A model generated the notes under the pieces. It had not been told where the DNA came from and did not search any database. It was given only the letters and a program-made list of their open reading frames with translations. Of a stretch of DNA of 64,000 bases, positions 48,962 through 57,965 are shown in pieces; position 1 is the stretch's first letter, and every line of letters starts with the position of its first letter. The position numbers were made by a program, and so were the translations under genes. Where the stretch lies: contig NC_016132.3 in assembly GCF_000005505.3 (NCBI RefSeq), positions 3,286,001 to 3,350,000 on the forward strand, given 5' to 3'. This DNA is from Brachypodium distachyon. Lineage: Eukaryota; Streptophyta; Magnoliopsida; Poales; Poaceae.

Positions 48962-49201
48962 CTCCCACCATCCAACAATACGTGGCATATTAGGATTCGG
49001 TTGACCAAATCTTTAACCACAAATTATATCATGAATATGTGACTAATGTGATCAAAATCATATCCACGAGCAAATATCCTTGAGTAGGAATATAATGGAT
49101 ATGAATCCATGTCATATAATTATATATTAATAAAATAATTTATGGTCAAAGTATTGGTCAAAGAAAATCTAATAGGCCCGATATTGTTTGAGCGGAGGTA
49201 G
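48962..49201. mobile_element. MITE, Stowaway-type ends, 240 bp
   Basis: Starts CTCCCACCATCCAACAATACG and ends TTGTTTGAGCGGAGGTAG, flanked by TA. The inner arms are inverted (GGTTGACCAAATCTTTAACCA against GGTCAAAGTATTGGTCAA). Longer than the other Stowaway copies here, so probably a different subfamily. Confidence 0.72.
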
Positions 49202-50501
49202 TACTGCTACTTCGTCCTTGTGTTACTGCCTGTCTTAGATGTCAAACAAAGTTAAAAAACTGAGCCTGGCATAACGGAAAAGCCAATACTGCCCATTCCA
49301 TCCATGAAGACAATCGATGGTCGAGCTCCCGCCGGGAGCACGACGATGAAATTCGTTGTAACGCTTGGGGGCCTATTTCGGTCGCTGTGGTGGTGGACTT
49401 CGAAACATTGGCCCGCCGCTTTTTGTGTGACTAGTAACTACTCCCATCTATTGGGCTGTTTCTCTTTTTCTTTTGGCAAGAAATCTATTGGGCTGTTTCG
49501 GCTTATCACGAACAAGCCTTCCGCCAGATCACTAGTTTTTTTTTCTCGAATTGTTTTTCTCATTTTTCCCTTTTCTTTAATTTGTCTATTTATTACTTTT
49601 TAATTTTTAATTTGATGAGTTTCATCAATACATTTTTCTAGGCCCGTATATAATTTTTGTATTAGAAAGTTTTTGTTTTGTTTGCTCATGAGAAAAATCC
49701 CAACGTACTCACGAGTTTACATATCCATTTTGTGTAGTGTATTCTAGAAAATATATCCATTTTGTGGAGTATGAACTTGAATGCACAACACATGTTCCAT
49801 GGAGGGTAAACCATGTATTACTGACATTTATCTTATACGTAGTATGTAACAATTCCAGAGTTGCATGGTTTTCTATATTATAATTGTTTGGGGTGTGTTA
49901 GACATCGGTCGGATAATCATTTCACCCGGTCATCCCCTCACTCCCCTCCTCCAATCCTAGGCCGTCCGATCTGACTTAAGTGACGATCTTAAGGCGTCTA
50001 ATCATTATTGTAGAAAACCCCGTATGCACCGTCTCTCTCCTGCGTTAAAAAAACGTTAAAAAAAAAAGAAACACCGCTGCATCATTTTTTTTTCACAAGG
50101 TGTCAAAAATGAAAAAAAAAAAACACGTTTCAACATTATACAATGATTTTTTTAATTCATGCAACAAATCTCCATTACTTCTAGAACATTATGACAAAGA
50201 GACTAACACTAGAAACAGGCTGCCCCATGTCAAACCAAGATAATCTTCAGAAAAAAGAGAGTTTCTTTACAACTTCTACCACGTGCTGACATCGACCTAC
50301 CTGGTCTTGGAATTGATTCTTTTTTCAATTGAGGATAAAGTGGGGCAAGAGACACCCTCCGTTCCAATCCTAGTGCAACCGCAGAAAATACTGGAGCAGT
50401 ACTTTATTTGGCCAAGCATACATGAATGAATTGTTCGAGTACGTACACACTGTATTACAATGCAAAATCCTAAGTTGATAACAGCGTCACGTGCAGCTCA
50501 A
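49202..50501. other. Intergenic, 3' flank of the glycosyltransferase gene
   Basis: AT-rich, with A- and T-runs near 50040-50150. No gene seen. Confidence 0.4.
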
Positions 50502-52106
50502 TCAGGACTGCACTGACAGCGATGCATCAGCTCCGATCTTCTCGCCGTTCATCTTGCCTCTGAGCTCAGCCGCCGGAGAAGCCACGGCAGCTGCCGCCGT
50601 CGAGCTCGTCTCCCTCTCGAGTCCCCTCTTCCTCGACAGCTCGGACACGTACTGGATCATGTCCGTGAGATCATTATACGAGGAGCCGCCTTCTTCCATG
50701 GCGGCCCTGGCCTCCACAGCAAGCTCCTTCGCCCTGGCCCTCCTGGCCTCCGCCTCGGGCCCTGGGCCCATGAGCTCCTCCACGGCCTTCTCCACGTCAG
50801 CGCTCGTGACCTGGACCCCCTGGGCCTCCGCAGGGAGAAACATGGCAGGGATCTTGACCCCAGACCTGACGCCGACGCGGAGCACGTCGGCGAGCAGCTG
50901 CTCGCCGGCGAACTGGTCGACGATGGTGGGCCACGTCAGCGCCGGCACCCCGTGGGCCAGGGCCTCCAGCGTGGCGTTCCAGCCGCAGTGCGTCAGGAAC
51001 CCGCCGACTGATGGGTGGGACAGGATGGTCACCTGCGGGGCCCAGCCTCTGACGAGTAGGCCCCTGTCCCTGACGCGGGCCTCGAAGCCGGAGTCGCCGT
51101 CGAGGAAGGCCTTCACGGCGGCGTCGGACTTGGCCTCCTTGACGGCCCACACGAAGGGCCGGCCCGAGGACTCAAGCCCAAAGGCCAGCTCCGTTAACTG
51201 CTTCGTCGACAGATTCGAGATGCTGCCGAAGCTGACGTACAGCACGGACGCTACGGGCCGGGCGTCGAGCCACGAGAGGATCTCGCCGGCATCGACATCG
51301 GCGCGGTTGCCGCGGCCAGACTTGGCATCGGCATCGTCGTCGATGCTAGCGGCGACGCAGGCCGGGCCGACGGCCCACGTCCTGCGGCCCAGCGCGGCGG
51401 CGTAGGCGTCCACGAATCGTGCCTCGACGGCCCGCAAAGTGTTGAAGACAACCCCGTCGGCGGTGGCCTCGGCGTGCAGCACGTCCCGGTGCTCCTTCTC
51501 GACGCCGGGCCACTGGAAAAAACCCCGGAACGTGGCTTTATTCCCGACAGCCCGGACAGGGAAATCCGGCACCTCGAACTCCGCCGTCTGGTCATCCCCG
51601 ACGCGATCATACACGCCGTGGCTCGTCAGCCTGTGCACGGCCAGCATGTAGTACGCGGACGGGCAGTGCATCACGAGCCTGGGAACCCCCGCGGCGTCGC
51701 ACACGGGGGCCGTCCAGGGGTTGCAGGCGTCGGCGACGAGGCAGTCGGGCCGGCGCGGGAGAGCACGGATGTAGGCGTCGAGTGGGCCGGCCATGGCCCA
51801 GATGGACTTGAAGAAGGGGTAGTAGAGCTCTCTCTGGACCGCGGATATCTGGTCCACGTTCTCGAGGCCGTCCGGGAGCCCGAAGCGTGGGCCGGGGAAC
51901 GGGAGCTCGAGGAGGTCGAGGCGGAGCCCGGCCCGGACGGCGCCGTCGACGGCGGCGCGGTTGCGGGCCGCGTTGACCGGCGTGGAGACCACGGTGACGC
52001 GTGGCCCGCGTCCGGCCACCACGCGCGCGAGGTCGATCATGGGGATCATGTGGCCCTGCGCCACCAGCGGGACGAACAAGAAGTGTAGCTCTGACGGGGT
52101 CGCCAT
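50502..52106 (-). CDS. UDP-glycosyltransferase (family 1), UGT73-like, 534 aa
   Basis: A single-exon frame. I chose MATPSELHFLFVP at 52106 because the sugar-acceptor domain starts there and a TATA box lies 71 bp upstream; an upstream in-frame Met would add an unrelated 47-residue extension. The catalytic His is H19 in AQGHMIP, and its partner Asp is probably D126 in DCLVADACNPWT. The plant PSPG sugar-donor box spans about 355-398: WAPQVTILSHPSVGGFLTHC, then GWN, E at the usual place, and WPTIVDQF. The last acidic/Gln pair (DQ) is present. Such enzymes transfer a sugar from UDP-sugar to small molecules such as flavonoids, terpenoids or hormones in the cytosol; the substrate cannot be read from sequence. 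An Ala-rich tail of ~35 aa after RKRGLERETS is unusual in length. High GC, no intron. Confidence 0.95.
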   Translation of the reverse strand: MATPSELHFLFVPLVAQGHMIPMIDLARVVAGRGPRVTVVSTPVNAARNRAAVDGAVRAGLRLDLLELPFPGPRFGLPDGLENVDQISAVQRELYYPFFKSIWAMAGPLDAYIRALPRRPDCLVADACNPWTAPVCDAAGVPRLVMHCPSAYYMLAVHRLTSHGVYDRVGDDQTAEFEVPDFPVRAVGNKATFRGFFQWPGVEKEHRDVLHAEATADGVVFNTLRAVEARFVDAYAAALGRRTWAVGPACVAASIDDDADAKSGRGNRADVDAGEILSWLDARPVASVLYVSFGSISNLSTKQLTELAFGLESSGRPFVWAVKEAKSDAAVKAFLDGDSGFEARVRDRGLLVRGWAPQVTILSHPSVGGFLTHCGWNATLEALAHGVPALTWPTIVDQFAGEQLLADVLRVGVRSGVKIPAMFLPAEAQGVQVTSADVEKAVEELMGPGPEAEARRARAKELAVEARAAMEEGGSSYNDLTDMIQYVSELSRKRGLERETSSTAAAAVASPAAELRGKMNGEKIGADASLSVQS

Positions 52107-52176
52107 TGTTTTGTATGTTGCTCTGTTTCTCTGTCTCGGATCTGGATATGGCAGCAAAGACGGCGAGCTGTGTGAG

Positions 52177-52184
52177 ATTATATA
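52177..52184 (-). promoter_or_regulatory. TATA box of the glycosyltransferase gene
   Basis: TATATAAT on the minus strand, 71 bp upstream of the chosen ATG. Its position supports starting at 52106 rather than at the upstream Met at 52247. Confidence 0.7.
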
Positions 52185-52289
52185 TGCTAGTTTGGTCACT
52201 GCGATCGAAGACGCGGCGGTCAGCGGACTCCTGGGCGTGGCGAGCACGACAAGCAGGGGGACACGTGAGGCGACGAATTGTCAAGTCGC

Positions 52290-52813
52290 CGCGGCGGCGG
52301 CGGCGGCGGCTGCTTGCTTCTGGAACATGTCGGCGTCAGGAAGCTTCTATCTCCGGTGGGGAGTGGGGACAGGGAGTCGGGGAGAGGCTGGGTGAGGTGA
52401 CGTCAGTGATTAACGAAGCTTCCTTTGATTGTCGCCGTCTTCCGACTCCCGCTGAGTCCAGTGAGTGGCCGCGGCGGCTCCTGGAGTCGTGTGTGTTACT
52501 ATTGTTTGCTGCTTGCCGGTCAATCTACGCCGGTTCTAGAGTCCTCCGATTTGGCGATCTGATCTCGTGTAGTCGTCTTGACAAATCTGTCAGAACGCAC
52601 ATCGTCGTCGGCGAAATCTGCGCCTCTCCGCACACTGCACTCCAAGAAAAAGGATTTTTTTTTATATGCACATGTAGTTTCAGAAATGTAAAAAACATTA
52701 ATAGCAACAAACACCTCTAGCCTTGTAGGGTCAACTTACTAGTTCACTTGGCAACGAAATGTGTGGTGCATTTGAAGAAGAATAAGACCAAGAAGAAAAA
52801 TCACAGATAAAAC
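52290..52813. other. Upstream region of the glycosyltransferase gene
   Basis: Contains a GCG/GGC trinucleotide run at 52289-52311. No gene seen between the promoter and the MULE at 52814. Confidence 0.4.
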
Positions 52814-52903
52814 GGGGACTGGGATCCGGTACCCTGCCAGAGGCAGGGCACACCGTACCCTGACCCCCCAGATCCACCTTCTGTTTTTCATCGGACGGCC
52901 GGC
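52814..52903 (+). repeat. Left terminal inverted repeat, FRS-type MULE
   Basis: Starts GGGGACTGGGATCC and is the imperfect reverse complement of 56292-56380, with a small indel in the middle. Confidence 0.85.
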
Positions 52904-53370
52904 AACAGCTACAGGCAAAACAGCAAGGGACCCCACAGATCCACCCTCCGTTAGCCCAGTACAGCAAGGCACAACAGCTACAGGCAAAACGAGCAGCTAG
53001 AGGCAAAACAGGTTTAGACGGACAGGCACATAAAAAAAAATGTAAATATTTGGCAGGCTCGTACAGGCAATATTTGACAGTGATTCCAATTTTGCAAAGA
53101 AAATCCAAACAAAAGCAGGTACAGAGGCACGTAGTACATCGATTCCAGAGTACAAAATACACAGGCAAAAGCTGGACACATATGTAGTTGAAGCACTTAA
53201 TCTGAAATCTGTTCTTACATGATCATTCCAGTAGATATAATTGGCCCTTTTACTTGTACAGTTAGGCCACAAAATACCATACTCAATCCTATCCAAAAAA
53301 CTATACTCAACCCTGTCCAAAATACTATACTCAACCCTGTCCAAAATGCTACTCCAGTCAATTTGAGACT

Positions 53371-55784
53371 CTACATGCTAGAAAACATATCATTGTCATA
53401 AATATAATCATCACAACTAGGGGCTGTCAATAGCTGCGTGTAACTAATGAGGTCACCACACTCTTGAAACTCCAGATTTGCCCCTTTGAACTTGTCATCT
53501 TTTTCTACTCCTACTTGAGGCTCTACACCACCATTTTTCTTTTGTTGCTGCCAATAAAAAAATTCTAGTAAGTAATTTAGGAATGGTTTGTAACAACATA
53601 TCATGTAGGGATTGCACCATACCTTTGCTCCTCTATTTTTTGATGCAGCAACTTTAGTTGGCTTCCGCCTCCCCTTGAGTAACTTGTCAAGCCAAGTTTT
53701 CTTTCTCCTTAAATTTTTTGATTGAACTTCTTTTTTCTTGAGCTTCACAGCACTAAGAAACTCATTTGTTAGTTCAAGATTTGGGTCAACATTTTCTTGA
53801 TCATTACATGTCTTGTTCGTAGCATTGGTAGTTGCATTGAGTTTATCCTCTAGTTGAGGACGAATGCTGTCAAGTGCATTTTCTAACATCAAACAACATT
53901 CTTAAGAAGTGGCTACTTTATATGCCATTGTGTGGAATTTGTGAGACAAATTCTTGTACCGAAGTTGAGCTTCCAATTTTGGATTTTCTACCACGTTCCT
54001 TCCTTGTCTATCTAGTATGCTTCCATTGCGTGCTTCTCTAGTCCATCTCTTCAAGTAGTAATGTTTTGGCAATGTCTTTATATTCATTAGATCAAGAACT
54101 TTGATACCATATCCACACAATATTCCTGTCCTGTTGAACATTCCACAACTACAAGAAACTGTTTGTCAAAGGATCACCTGTCACTATGCGCTCCTCCTCA
54201 AACTTTAAATCACCATGCAAACTCCCAATAGCAATAGCAAATTTGTAGTTTCCATCTAATACTCTAGTGCATGCAGCCATGGATCTTTCATATTCACTTT
54301 GGAAAGCTTCAAAAATAATTGGAGTGTACTCTTTGCTTGCTAGCACCAACATAGGTGTGTGCATCTTGATTCTTGGTAACTTCTTCCTTGACTCAAATTC
54401 AGATTGCAATTCTGCTCTTCTTTTTACCTCCATTGTCCTCTCAAAATGCATCAAGAACCGAACAATATGGAAATATGATTTTAGATGGTTTTTCAATGAA
54501 TTATTGAAGCTCTCACTAAGTTGTGTACTTCTCACTCCCAAACTGAACACATCTCTCATATAACATTCAGCCCATTTTTCTTTCAACTTGTAGATGCTAT
54601 CTAACCAAGTTTGCTTCTGCACTTTTTGCCTCATATTGTCAAATGCTTCTTCAAATTCTTCTTTTTCCTCATAGCCATACATACAATCACTAAAATCAGT
54701 GAGGATATGAGACTCTTCATCTTCATCTCCTCCCTCATCTTTCTCTTTCCCTTCATCTTTCCCTTCACCCTTCACTGGACATAAATGTTTGACAGCATTC
54801 TGCATTATATGAAAGGTGCACAATCCATGATACGATTCCGTAAAGACTTTCCCTATAGCTTTTCCCATTGCTACATCTTGATCTGTATAAATAGTTCTAG
54901 GTTGTCTTCCATTATGTGTAGCAAGAAAAGTCTCAAAAAGCCATGTAAATGAGTCACATGTTTCATCAAATAGTAGTGCAGCTCCAAAAATGGTGATTTC
55001 TCTGAACTGATTGAGCCCAAGAAAGATACCAAATGGCCTATATTCTTTGTTTGTGCCAAAAGTAGTATCAAATGTCACGACATCACCAAAGTGTGCATAG
55101 TCAAGAACCATTTTAGCATCAGCCCAGAATATGTTGGTTATATGCTCTTCACAATCCAACTGCAAAGCATATTGGAAAGATGGGTTCTCAACAATTTTGT
55201 CATGGAAATACTTCAACATAGTACCGGCCTGTCCAAAAGCTAACTCCCGCTGCCGCTTGCTTCGCAAATGATTCTTTTGGTCACGACAAGTGTAGCCGAG
55301 GTTAAGTGGTCCACCAACTTGACGACAAGCAAACTCATGTGCAGCTTTTGGCATAATTCCAGAATCCTCAGCAGTCTCTATGTCAAAAGCTTGAATTTCA
55401 GTAATTTTCCTTTGTGATGCCATCAAGTGGCAGGTTTGTGGCAATTGAAGATAGTGATTGTGTTCCAACACAACATCAATGATTTCATAATTTCCTGCCA
55501 TTCGATCCAATGTTATAATCATACGAGCTTTGCAATCCGTTCTTGTTTCAGCTCTAAAACGCTTTGGCACATAATCTAATATTTGCTTTTTTTTTCCGAA
55601 GACCCTCATTGGAACAAACAAATCTGCATGAAGTCGTTTGACCATCAAACTTGCTAACATTTTTGTTTCTTTTCCTGACATCAAACCCTGCACGACCCCC
55701 ATATGCAACCCAAAACACCGAAGCTTCATCTACATTTCTGAACCGCATACCGACTTGAGGTATCCCCTTGTCAATTTCTCCCAT
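53371..55784 (-). pseudogene. FAR1/FRS-like MULE transposase, three lesions
   Basis: From ATG 55784 the protein opens with a FAR1 DNA-binding domain (VFWVAYGGRAGFDVRKRNKN, FVCSNEG, AETRTDCKARMIITLDRM, EHNH). The MULE transposase core follows: first Asp in VVTFDTTFGTNKEYRPFG, second in RTIYTDQDVAMGKAIG, the CxxH in LCTFHIMQNA, and the late Glu in QLSESFNNSLK. An unusual acidic insert (KGEGKDEGKEKDEGGDED) lies after the CxxH. Lesions: a 9-A tract (55587-55595), where 8 would keep frame; a frame slip at about 54142-54165 just before the SWIM finger CSC..C; and TAA at 53902-53904. In the SWIM finger the expected His is Tyr (CGYG). A probable intron lies near 53544-53622. FRS proteins are host factors derived from such transposases; this copy sits inside its TIRs, so it is the transposon form. 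Confidence 0.87.
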
Positions 55785-56080
55785 TGCACAATGATCAAAT
55801 CAAATTCTGTCATGAAATCAAACAACGCATGTCCCCAATCACCCAGAATTTGCACAATTATGATAGCACACACATCACTCGATTCCACAACAAGTCACAA
55901 AATTCAGCAAAAATAATTAGATGGCACAGACCTGCTGCTGCTGCTGGAGTCTGACGATGCGGGGTGGGCCGGACCAGAGGAGGCCGTCGGTGCGTAGAGG
56001 GCCGGCGCGGGATGGGGCCTAGCCGAACAGAGGAGGCCGTCGGAGGAGCCCCCAGGCGCCGGATGCGGGCGACCGCGGTC

Positions 56081-56200
56081 GGGGGAGGAGATCTGGCAGC
56101 GGGCGGCAGCGTCGGGGGGAGGAGATCCGGCGGCGGGCGGCAGCGTCGGGGGAGGAGAGCCCGCGGCTGGCGGCAGCGTCGGGTGGAGGAGAGCCCACGG
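56081..56200. repeat. GC-rich 33-34-bp tandem repeat inside the MULE
   Basis: The block GGCGGCAGCGTCGGG recurs at 56102, 56136 and 56169, with AGGAGATC or AGGAGAGCCC between, about 3.5 units. It lies near the right end of the element, in what would be the 5' leader or promoter of the transposase gene. It may encode Pro/Ala/Ser-rich sequence on the minus strand, but no start or splice site supports this. Confidence 0.7.
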
Positions 56201-56291
56201 CGGGCGCCGAGGAGAAGCCCGCCAAGCTTTTTCCCCCGATGAGATTTGCCCGCGCTTCGTACTGGTAGGCATAGCTGATGATGGAAACGCT

Positions 56292-56380
56292 GCGAGCCGT
56301 CCGATGAAAATGGACGGTGGATCTCAGGGGGCATGGCACACGGTGCCCTGCCTCTAACAGGGCACTGGATCTCAGTCCCC
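56292..56380 (-). repeat. Right terminal inverted repeat, FRS-type MULE
   Basis: Inverted partner of 52814-52903; outer end CTCAGTCCCC. Confidence 0.85.
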
Positions 56381-56578
56381 TTTCCAAGTGCGGCACTCGA
56401 CAAACATTTACCAAAATACAACTTTTACAATGGTTGGTGATTTTATGAACCGTCCAACCTACTTGATCCAACGGTGGAGTACTAAGAAGTACTGAAAAGT
56501 ACTAGAAAGTACAAATATTAGTGATTTTTTTTAACTTAATCAGAAGATTGCCTAATTATTCTGTGGGCGAACACTCTA

Positions 56579-57552
56579 TTGCCGTTCGCGGTGAACACGT
56601 CGAAAGCAACTACCCCCGTCTCCCTCTCCCAGTCTCTCATCCTCGTCGCTCTCTCGATGCAGCCACCGCCCGGCATTGCAGCTCCGCCCACTCCCCGGCC
56701 TCCCCCGTCCCGCCGGCGTGGCCTCTGGCCCGACCCGCCACCGCCTGCGTGCCCCCCGTCGCCCCCACCCCCGGGCTCCCCCGTCCCAGTGGCGCGGCCC
56801 GCCTCCGCCCCCACCCCCGGTCTCCCCCGTCCCGGCCCCACACCCCCGTTCCTCTCCCCGGCCTCCCTCGTCCCGCCGGCGTGGCCTCTGGCCCGACCCA
56901 TCACCGCGCCCCCGCTCCTCTCCGTTGCCCCCACCCCCGGGCTCCACCCGTCCCGGTGGCGCGGCCCGCCTCCGCCCCCACTGCCGGACTCCCCAGTCCC
57001 GGCCCCGCGCCCCCGTTCCTCCACCTTAGGCCGACAGCTCCTCGTCTCCTCCCTCTCCTCGCGCCCCGCCGTCGCCGACCGGGCCGGTTGGCCGGATCCG
57101 CGCCGTCGATTGTTAACCATAAGGTATGACCTATTGATCCCGAGACTTGGTAGTCTTGCTTTTCTATGAATATTAATGGTTATGATTCCGTCAATTTCTA
57201 AAGTCTCAAACAGTTGTGTGGCACAGATTGGATGTGATTCTGATTTCTGCCTTACAAAATAGACCTAGATGGCTCAGTTATCTTGTGCTGATCAGGACTT
57301 TAAGTAGAAGGTTTCAAGCTTGCTAACTAACCAGTCAGGATTGATTGAATTATTAGCCCTTAAAAGTCACCAAAGATGAATTTGTTAATTAGTTAATTAT
57401 GTTTCTTAGAACATGATTTCTTTTTTCTGTTTTTGCAGGGCTTAGAACATGATTTCGCCTTCAATGTAACATCTGAGGGCGAATCAGATGGTGATAATGA
57501 TATCTGTCATTGTGTCAAGCTGAAACATAGCAGAATACCTGCCCAAAGCTAA
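56579..57552 (+). other. Possible two-exon gene fragment, GC-rich
   Basis: A Pro-rich frame from ATG 56579 runs to a good donor (AACCATAAG/GTATGA near 57123), and a pyrimidine-rich acceptor (TTTTTGCAG/GGCTTAGAAC) sits at 57439. The stretch after it reads as DFAFNVTSEGESDGDNDICH-like sequence to a stop near 57550. No domain is recognised, and the first part is a tandem duplication of low complexity. It could be a 5' leader or a transposon-captured exon rather than a real protein gene. Confidence 0.25.
56691..57016. repeat. GC-rich tandem duplication, 163-bp unit
   Basis: CTCCCCGGCCTCCC(C/T)CGTCCC begins at 56691 and again at 56854, and both copies continue with GCCGGCGTGGCCTCTGGCCC, then CCCCCACCCCCGGGCTCC and GGCGCGGCCCGCCTCCGCCC. 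Two copies, slightly diverged. Lies in the putative first exon above. Confidence 0.8.
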
Positions 57553-57965
57553 ATAGGTCAGGCATTTTTTCAACTCAAAGACACGTAACATTTGTTTTCT
57601 CTCTTTCATGACTGGGACGTTCTCCTCTTTGCACCAAATGTTGAGTAAGTATTCTGCAATTGTTTAGTATAATATTTGGCATAACCTTGTCTAAACAATC
57701 CAGGATCACTTTGTCTTGATCGTATCGGAGTTCATATATATTCCATGGAAATACACGAAAGAAGGAGTAACTAAACGAGCAGCTACAAGGTATGATACTT
57801 AATGCACTCATCTATAACAATTAAGTACACTCATAAACTGAGGACTCATACAAGGAACAATTAAGGAAGCATGCATGTACTACTGTCACCCATAACTTAT
57901 CTTATAATTAAGTACCCTCATAAAGTGAAGAACATATCGTTTCAAATTGTCACTCCTTATGAACC

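Larger units (their letters stand above)
52814..56380. mobile_element. FAR1/FRS-type Mutator-like element, 3.57 kb
   Basis: Imperfect inverted repeats of about 90 bp bound it: 52814-52903 and 56292-56380. Shared phrases, read inward, are GGGGACTG(G/A)GATCC, AGAGGCAGGGCAC, AGATCCACC and TTTTCATCGGACGGC. A transposase pseudogene fills the middle on the minus strand. Subterminal DNA on the left repeats CAGCTACAGGCAAAAC three times (about 52906, 52976, 52996-area). I found no clear 9-bp target duplication, so the exact outer edge is uncertain by a few bases. It lies about 0.7 kb upstream of the glycosyltransferase start. Confidence 0.88.

Noticed and set aside
50491..51405. A 304-aa open frame on the plus strand inside the glycosyltransferase gene
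   Set aside because: It is antisense to a gene with full UGT motifs; GC-rich third positions open long mirror frames. No domain seen.
52790..56400. A 9-bp target duplication for the FRS-type MULE
   Set aside because: The bases just outside the inverted repeats (AGATAAAAC and TTTCCAAGT) do not match; shifting the edges by a few bases did not help.
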